The translations under genes were made by a program, and so were the position numbers. Below are positions 15,962-21,059 of a stretch of 21,059 nt of DNA, in pieces (position 1 is the first letter of the stretch; every line of letters begins with the position of its first letter). The stretch is taken from positions 1-21,059 of the forward strand of contig JAFVYX010000287.1 in NCBI GenBank assembly GCA_017500625.1. The letters are read 5' to 3'. This stretch comes from Clostridia bacterium (GTDB lineage: Bacteria > Bacillota_A > Clostridia > Oscillospirales > CAG-272). The notes beneath the pieces are model-generated. The model was not told the origin of the DNA. It ran no database searches and was given only the letters and a program-made list of their open reading frames with translations.

Positions 15962-17605
15962 TTAACGGTGGCGGCGGCGAATGAGCCGCACAGCGCCCAC
16001 GGCCAGGACAGCCACCGCGGGGGAAAGAATGAGAACGGTCCACCAGACGGCGGCCGCGGGGGTGATGCCAAGGTAGGTGAACACCAGCTTGCCGTTCTCG
16101 TACACGTCCTTTTGGGAGGAGGACATTTCGGTGGAGACGAGGCGCTTACCGCCGTACATCTCGGAGTTCATATTGAGACCGCCGAGAGCGTCACTCGCGT
16201 ACTCGTCGGTGCGCGAGATGGTGCGGATCGTCGAAAAGAGAACGTCGTAATTGGCGTAGGTGGGGTTATCGAGCGTTTCGGTCCTTGTCAGCTCGGTGGT
16301 GGCGGCGCAGAAGACGTAGGAGCTGTAATCGCACGCCTCCCGTGTGGCCACGCGCACCGTGAGCTGGGCCAGCGAATAGCTGCCGTCGTCATTGACGATC
16401 GCGCCCGCGGTGTTGTAGGCCTTGACGTTCTCGGACGAGAGAAGGACGGGCGAGGTGAGGGCCGAGGTGGCCGTGGAGAAGCCCTTGGTGTTATTGACCC
16501 AGAGCGACCTCAGGTAGCCCGAGCGCACCACCACGGTGCGGGGGGCGGTGGCGAGATCGGCAACGTCGGGAAAGAGCGAGTTGCCCAGCGCCTCCTTGGT
16601 GCTTTCGGGATAGACGGCAAAGAGCGCCTCGCGCGCCGCCTCAAGGGCGGCGTCGTCGCCCGCGCCCGTGCGGTCGGCCTTGACGGTCACGCCGTTTTCG
16701 TAGGCGATGCCCCACTCGTTGAGATACTCCTCAAGCGCGGGAAGGGTGGCGGTGGGATCCTTGAAGACCATAAAGGAGCCCGCCTCGTCCAGATAGCGGT
16801 CGATCTTCTCGATCGGCGGGGTGGCATTGACGAGGTAGCGGTCCTCATCGGGCGTGGCGTAATCGACCGTCGGGCCGTTCATGATGAGAAGCACGCAGTC
16901 CTCGGGGATCGGCTCGGTATCGAGCGAGAACGTCTTGACCGTGAGGCCGTTATCGAGGAGCAGTTGGTAAAAGGCGCGGTGCTTCTCGTTCTCGGCGTTG
17001 TCGGGATCGGTCGGGTCGTACACCGCCTCGCCGTGGCCGACCGTGAAATAGACGACGGGACGCTCAACGGCGGTGATCGAGAGCATAACGCTTGCCATCT
17101 TATACTCGCCGTTGTAGGCAAAGTAGGTCTCGGTGGAGGTGTCTGTGCTCCAGAACGCCTTGGCCGAGATCACGCGGTAGCGCTTGTCACAGCTGACGAT
17201 GACGTCGTCCCACGCGATCCTCGTGGTGGAGGTGGTGCGGTACTCCTGCACGGCGGTGGGGTTCCTTTCCACGTCGCAGGTGACGACCGTCACGTTGTCC
17301 ATATGCTTTTCGATCTCGCGCGCCATCACGTAGGTGTAGCGCGTGTCGTAATTGTTGAGGAGAACGTCGGGGTCGGCGCAGAAGGTGATGACGATCTCAT
17401 CGGTGATGCCCGAGACCTCGTCAAGGAAGGCATCGGTGAGGGTGTACAGCCCCTCCTCGGTCATATCGATATACGAATTCAGCGAGGTCTTGACGGCCGC
17501 CGCGCCGATGCCAAGGAGAAACGCCGCCACGAGAACAAGAGCCGACAGGGCGGTCATGACCGTCCCTCGGCCGCGTTTTCCCATGCGCGGTAACAGCTTT
17601 TTCAT
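15962..17605 (-). CDS. GldG-like ABC transporter auxiliary protein (second copy)
   Basis: The 547-residue product has an N-terminal membrane span (about 16-38), an extracytoplasmic region, and a C-terminal span (about 517-540) ending in RLIRRRHR. It has the family pattern: the opening LTDAFLDEVSGITDEIVITFCAD region and the strand-turn motif VYFTVGHGEAVYD near residue 190. GldG-type proteins are auxiliary subunits of ABC transporters, first described in Bacteroidota gliding motility; in Bacillota their substrate is unknown. AAGGAG upstream of the ATG overlaps the stop of the preceding gene, so the two are translationally linked. It is a paralogue of the gene just before it. Confidence 0.85.
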   Translation of the reverse strand: MKKLLPRMGKRGRGTVMTALSALVLVAAFLLGIGAAAVKTSLNSYIDMTEEGLYTLTDAFLDEVSGITDEIVITFCADPDVLLNNYDTRYTYVMAREIEKHMDNVTVVTCDVERNPTAVQEYRTTSTTRIAWDDVIVSCDKRYRVISAKAFWSTDTSTETYFAYNGEYKMASVMLSITAVERPVVYFTVGHGEAVYDPTDPDNAENEKHRAFYQLLLDNGLTVKTFSLDTEPIPEDCVLLIMNGPTVDYATPDEDRYLVNATPPIEKIDRYLDEAGSFMVFKDPTATLPALEEYLNEWGIAYENGVTVKADRTGAGDDAALEAAREALFAVYPESTKEALGNSLFPDVADLATAPRTVVVRSGYLRSLWVNNTKGFSTATSALTSPVLLSSENVKAYNTAGAIVNDDGSYSLAQLTVRVATREACDYSSYVFCAATTELTRTETLDNPTYANYDVLFSTIRTISRTDEYASDALGGLNMNSEMYGGKRLVSTEMSSSQKDVYENGKLVFTYLGITPAAAVWWTVLILSPAVAVLAVGAVRLIRRRHR

Positions 17606-17615
17606 AAAAAACTCC

Positions 17616-19067
17616 TTAGCGGATCTTTCTTCTTACGGTGATCACCGTGCCAACGGCAATGACGGCAAGCGGCACCGCCACCGAGAGCAGGGCGGCATAG
17701 AGACGCGCCGTTTTCATGGTGAGCCCCTCAAGGCGCTCGTTGCCCACGGGGAGAAGCGTGCAGCCCACGGGCATCGGCTTGCCGACGGCTCCCTCAAGCG
17801 AGGCGAGGACGGCGGCGCGGTTTTCGTAGACGGCGGAATTCAGGACGTCGTTGGCGAGAAGATAGACGCTCGACGTCAAGAACACCGACGAGGTGGCGCC
17901 ACCCTCGGTGCGCGAGGAGACGGCATAGACGGGATAGCTGCCTGCGGCGTCCGTGAGGACACCGTTCTTATAGGTCCTTGCGGTGGGGGAGGTGACAAGG
18001 ATCGGCGCGGCCGTCCAACCGTTCCCCGACGCGCAGGTGATGACCGAGGCATCGCTCACAATGGCGAAGTCCGAGGCCGCAGCGCCCGTACGGTCCCACA
18101 CGGCGGTGCCGAGGGACGAGGGGGCGGCGAAGGCGCCGAGCGTATAGCCGTCGTAGGTCACCGAGCTTTCGGCATCGTGAATGATGTCCTGCGAGGCGGT
18201 AAGACCGCGGGCCTCAAGAAAGGCGCGCAGGCCCGTAAGGTCGGTCTTGGCGTACGGATCGAGAGAGACGAAAAGGTGGCCGCCGCGGTCGAGGAAGGCC
18301 GCAAGGCGGTCAAGCTCGGCAATGATGCCTTCGCCGCGGTCCAGGTCCCAGCGCGGGTTGGCGACGACGATCAGCTCCACGTCCGAGGGGACGTCCTCGG
18401 CAAGGTCAAGGAGCGTCATATCGTAGCCCGCGGCCAGAAGCAGGGTCGCAAAGGCGGAAAGGTCGGAGAAATTCTCGCCGTGGCGATGGGTGAAGCCCAC
18501 AAGGGGGTGGCGGTCGGCCAGCACCCAGGAGACGGCGGCAATGGCGATCTCCTCGCCGTTGTACGCCGTGATCGCGCCCTCCCCGTCAAGGACGAAGAAG
18601 GACTGTAAGCTCTCGACGCGGAAGCCCTTGTCCGAGACAAGGATCACGCTGTCCTCGTTCAGGTTGTAGGTCACGGTCTCGCCCGAGGCGGTCACGCGCT
18701 TGGTGTAATCGCGCACGGCCGAGGGGTTCAGGTAGATGTTGACGAATTCGATCGAGAGGAAGGCGTGACGCTCGGCGAGCTGAGTGAAGGTGCGGAGCAC
18801 GAGCGAGCGCACGTTGTCGGCAAGGAGAGCGTCCCTTGACGTGCAGAAGATGACGCGCACGCGCTCCTCGTCCCCGACGTCCGCAAACACGGTCTCCGAG
18901 GCGGTGCCGATCGTATGCTCATAGCGCTCCTCGGTATAGAGATACCAGGAAAAGCGCGTGACGAGCGCATTGATGATGACGTTGACGAGCACCACCACCG
19001 AAAGGAGCGCCACAAAGGTGGCACGGCTGAGAAGGCGGCGGTTGCCCGCAAGCTGCTTCAGGTCCAT
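17616..19067 (-). CDS. GldG-like ABC transporter auxiliary protein (first copy)
   Basis: The 483-residue product has an N-terminal span (about 17-38), a soluble extracytoplasmic domain and a C-terminal span (about 455-477) ending VRRKIR. The motif VGFTHRHGENFSD near residue 190 matches the GHGE region of its neighbour, with HRHGE in place of VGHGE. It is about 60 residues shorter than the second copy. It follows the permease by 3 bp, and GGGGGT upstream of its ATG overlaps the permease stop. It probably pairs with the second copy as a heterodimer over the permease. Confidence 0.85.
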   Translation of the reverse strand: MDLKQLAGNRRLLSRATFVALLSVVVLVNVIINALVTRFSWYLYTEERYEHTIGTASETVFADVGDEERVRVIFCTSRDALLADNVRSLVLRTFTQLAERHAFLSIEFVNIYLNPSAVRDYTKRVTASGETVTYNLNEDSVILVSDKGFRVESLQSFFVLDGEGAITAYNGEEIAIAAVSWVLADRHPLVGFTHRHGENFSDLSAFATLLLAAGYDMTLLDLAEDVPSDVELIVVANPRWDLDRGEGIIAELDRLAAFLDRGGHLFVSLDPYAKTDLTGLRAFLEARGLTASQDIIHDAESSVTYDGYTLGAFAAPSSLGTAVWDRTGAAASDFAIVSDASVITCASGNGWTAAPILVTSPTARTYKNGVLTDAAGSYPVYAVSSRTEGGATSSVFLTSSVYLLANDVLNSAVYENRAAVLASLEGAVGKPMPVGCTLLPVGNERLEGLTMKTARLYAALLSVAVPLAVIAVGTVITVRRKIR

Positions 19068-19070
19068 GGC

Positions 19071-19775
19071 TTACCCCCAGCGGCGCTTTTCAAAGACGCG
19101 GACGGTGAGGTAAAGGAAGACGGCCGAGACCGAGAGATAGTAGAAGAGAGCGGCGATGTCAAAGACGCCCTGCGTGAAGTTCTGGAAGCGGGCGAAGACC
19201 GAGATGCTGGACAGCACAAAGCGGATCCAGTACACCGAGATCACCGAATTCAGAAAGCTGATAAGCACGAGTACCAGAAGGATCGCCACCGTGCCGATCG
19301 CCGCGGCCAGCTGGTTCTCGGTCAGGGCCGAGACAAAGATGCCGATGGCGATAAAGGTCATACCGAGAAGCAGAATGGCAACAAGGTTGCCAAAGAGCAC
19401 CGCGGTCTTGACGTGGGCGTAAAGGTAGAGGATAAAGAAGCTTGTGAAGGAGAGGAGCGTGCAGCCCGCAAAGAGAGTGTAGGCGGCCAGAAACTTGCCC
19501 GCGACCATCGCGTAAAGCGAGACGGGCGCCGTGAGCAGAAGCTGCTCGGTGCGCTGCTTTCTCTCCTCGCTGAAGAGCTTCATGGTGAGAAGCGGAATCA
19601 GAATGACGAGGAGGAGGAGCAGGATCGTGAAGTAGGAGGTCACGTCCGCCGTCATCGAAAAGAGGGTGGTGTAGGAAAACACCGCACCCGAGAGCGCGAG
19701 AAAGATCGCGCAGAACACGTAGCCGATCGGCGTTGCAAAATAGGCCGAAAGCTCACGCTTATAGATAGCCAGCAT
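19071..19775 (-). CDS. ABC-2 type permease (GldF-like)
   Basis: The 234-residue protein has about six membrane spans and no large soluble domain. It opens MLAIYKRELSAYFATPIGYV, with the amphipathic elbow helix of ABC-2 permeases, and has EERKQRTEQLLLTAP after the second span, a motif shared by the GldF/NosY group. It should form the membrane channel as a homodimer with the ATPase encoded just upstream. AAGGAGGA precedes the ATG, 11 bp after the ATPase gene. Confidence 0.92.
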   Translation of the reverse strand: MLAIYKRELSAYFATPIGYVFCAIFLALSGAVFSYTTLFSMTADVTSYFTILLLLLVILIPLLTMKLFSEERKQRTEQLLLTAPVSLYAMVAGKFLAAYTLFAGCTLLSFTSFFILYLYAHVKTAVLFGNLVAILLLGMTFIAIGIFVSALTENQLAAAIGTVAILLVLVLISFLNSVISVYWIRFVLSSISVFARFQNFTQGVFDIAALFYYLSVSAVFLYLTVRVFEKRRWG

Positions 19776-19786
19776 AGGTGTCCTCC

Positions 19787-20770
19787 TTACTTCTCCTGCG
19801 AGACGAGCCGCAGGAAGATGTCCTCAAGGTCGGCGCCGACGGGCGAGAGCCCGAGGATCGGCCAGCTCTTTGAGGCGCAGAGACTGAAAACGGCACGGCG
19901 TGCGTCCACCCCACGCTCACACTCGATGAGCACAGTGATGGCGTTCCCCTCACGCTCGGGCAGAAGCTCGGCACGGGCAACGCCCGCACGGGAGCGGAGC
20001 TCGGAGATGACCTCGCGCTCAGGCCCGAGAATGCGATAGCGGTACGCCGCATGCTCGGAGACGGTGCGGCCGAGGTCCTCGGTGCGCTCGTTGGCGACGA
20101 CGCGGCCGCGGTCGATGACCACGATGCGCTCGCACACCGCCTGCACCTCGGAGAGAATGTGCGTCGAGAGAATGACGGTATGGCGGCGGCCGAGGGTGCG
20201 GAGCAGGTTCCTGACCTCAATGATCTGCTTGGGATCGAGGCCGACCGTCGGCTCGTCAAAGATGAGAAGGGGCGGGTCACCGACAAGGGCCTGGGCGATG
20301 CCCACGCGCTGGCGGTAGCCCTTGGAAAGGTTGCGAATGAGGCGGCCGCGCACCTCGGTGATGCGGACGGCCCTTGCCACGTCGTCCAGGTGCTGCTCCT
20401 TCGGAAGCGTGCAGCCCTTGAGCTGATAGACAAAGGAGAGGTACTCGTCCACCGTCATATCGGGATAGACGGGCGGTTGCTCGGGCAGGTAGCCGATCTT
20501 GCGCTTGGCCTCGATCGGCGACAGAAGCACGTCCACGCCGTCAACGAGGACGCGGCCGCCGCTGGCCGAAAGGTAACCCGTGAGGATATTCATGGCGGTG
20601 CTCTTGCCCGCACCGTTCGGGCCGAGAAGCCCCACGATCTCGCCGCGGCCGACCTCGATCGTCACGTCGTCCAGCGCCGTCAGCGGTCCGTAACGCTTGG
20701 AAAGATGCTCGATCACAATGACGGGCTCGCGCCCCGAGCACACCGTTTCCTTTGCCATATCCTTCTTCAT
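19787..20770 (-). CDS. ABC transporter ATPase (GldA-like)
   Basis: The 327-residue nucleotide-binding subunit has Walker A GPNGAGKST (50-58), Q-loop YLPEQPPVY, signature LSKGYRQRVGIAQAL, Walker B LLIFDEP, and the switch histidine in STHIL. A C-terminal extension of about 90 residues after the core is usual for ABC-2 exporters of this type. It is the first gene of the operon and powers the GldF-like permease. The start is uncertain: ATG at 20770 has no close ribosome site (AAAGGAG lies about 22 bp away with a CGGC-TCG-GCCG hairpin between), and ATG at 20758 has a poor one only 2 bp away. Confidence 0.93.
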   Translation of the reverse strand: MKKDMAKETVCSGREPVIVIEHLSKRYGPLTALDDVTIEVGRGEIVGLLGPNGAGKSTAMNILTGYLSASGGRVLVDGVDVLLSPIEAKRKIGYLPEQPPVYPDMTVDEYLSFVYQLKGCTLPKEQHLDDVARAVRITEVRGRLIRNLSKGYRQRVGIAQALVGDPPLLIFDEPTVGLDPKQIIEVRNLLRTLGRRHTVILSTHILSEVQAVCERIVVIDRGRVVANERTEDLGRTVSEHAAYRYRILGPEREVISELRSRAGVARAELLPEREGNAITVLIECERGVDARRAVFSLCASKSWPILGLSPVGADLEDIFLRLVSQEK

Positions 20771-20921
20771 AAGTTCAAAACGGCCGAGCCGTCTCCTTTC
20801 CGTAGCCAAAATGGGCCCCGTGCCCAACGCACAAGGGGGCAACAGCGCGCCCACAGCGTGCTCGCCCTTGGTATTTATATTATATTTTAATATACAAAAA
20901 GCTTGACCGTCTTAGTATAAC

Positions 20922-20951
20922 ATAATATTGTGAACAATATGTGAATATCAA
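20922..20951 (-). promoter_or_regulatory. Candidate promoter and operator of the Gld-like operon
   Basis: On the minus strand TTGATA (20946-20951) and TATTAT (20922-20927) are 18 bp apart. Between and over the -10 lies a perfect palindrome ATATTGT-GA-ACAATAT (20925-20940), a likely repressor site. The leader to the first gene is about 150 nt and AT-rich near the promoter. No regulator gene is present in the window. Confidence 0.5.
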
Positions 20952-20994
20952 GGGTTTTTTCAAGGTTTTGTATCGGAAGACGGGTTTTTCCTAT

Positions 20995-21026
20995 AAAAAA
21001 TCCCCCGCCTTACGTAAGGAGGGGGA
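20995..21026 (-). terminator. Intrinsic terminator for a minus-strand gene beyond the window
   Basis: A stem TCCCCC/GGGGGA enclosing the palindrome CCTTACGTAAGG (21001-21026, one G/A mismatch) is followed on the minus strand by six T (20995-21000). It insulates the Gld-like operon from the gene to the right, which lies outside the window. Confidence 0.85.
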
Positions 21027-21059
21027 AGGAAGCTCCCGATCTCAAAGCTCGGAGGCCAG

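Noticed and set aside
15950..17593. A 547-codon plus-strand frame opposite a gldG-like gene, and similar long frames opposite the other operon genes
   Set aside because: Composition is that of reversed codons, with no motifs or ribosome sites; the minus-strand genes have ordered spacing and ribosome sites.

Overview
The window looks like a chromosome segment of a fairly GC-rich member of the Bacillota, probably class Clostridia. The support is indirect: several near-perfect sigma-A promoters (TTGACA, 17 bp, TATAAT), strong GGAGG ribosome sites, a complete T-box leader, a DUF1292 (YrzB-type) gene, a YdjI-type SPFH/zinc-ribbon protein and a Gld-like ABC operon of the type found in gut Clostridia. 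No phage, plasmid, transposase, CRISPR, tRNA or rRNA gene was seen.

Layout from left to right. (1) Positions 1-428 hold the terminator of an off-window gene, a run of perfect hairpins without a gene, and a consensus promoter. (2) 429-2060 is a two-gene plus-strand operon: a short-chain dehydrogenase split by one in-frame amber codon, then a DUF4886/SGNH hydrolase-like protein and a strong terminator. (3) 2061-2344 is a cluster of intergenic repeats that runs into the 3' end of a minus-strand zinc-ribbon/Sel1-repeat protein. (4) A 47-codon membrane micro-ORF on the plus strand and nagA on the minus strand converge on one bidirectional terminator. (5) 5768-7916 is a T-box-controlled operon: phenylacetate-CoA ligase plus a double-ACT protein, with an apparent Phe (UUC) specifier. 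(6) 7926-8129 is a second tandem repeat of about 103 bp. (7) On the minus strand follow an SPFH/zinc-ribbon protein, a 6S-like RNA and a DUF1292 gene with its own promoter. (8) 10036-20770 is one tight eight-gene minus-strand operon: ABC ATPase, ABC-2 permease, two GldG-like auxiliary proteins, a DUF4340 protein, a membrane-anchored trigger-factor-like protein with a degenerate FKBP site, RNase HI (frameshifted), and a second membrane-anchored trigger-factor-like protein with an intact FKBP signature.

The most interesting candidate system is region 8. A Gld-type ABC complex is co-transcribed with a pair of paralogous extracytoplasmic trigger-factor/FKBP proteins, which suggests a coupled envelope export or folding machine. 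Its function is inferred from gene order only. Two repeat families carry hairpins whose arms change in a compensatory way between copies, so the structure seems to be what is maintained. Two otherwise intact genes (the dehydrogenase and rnhA) are each broken by one point change. These may be real recent mutations or sequence errors.
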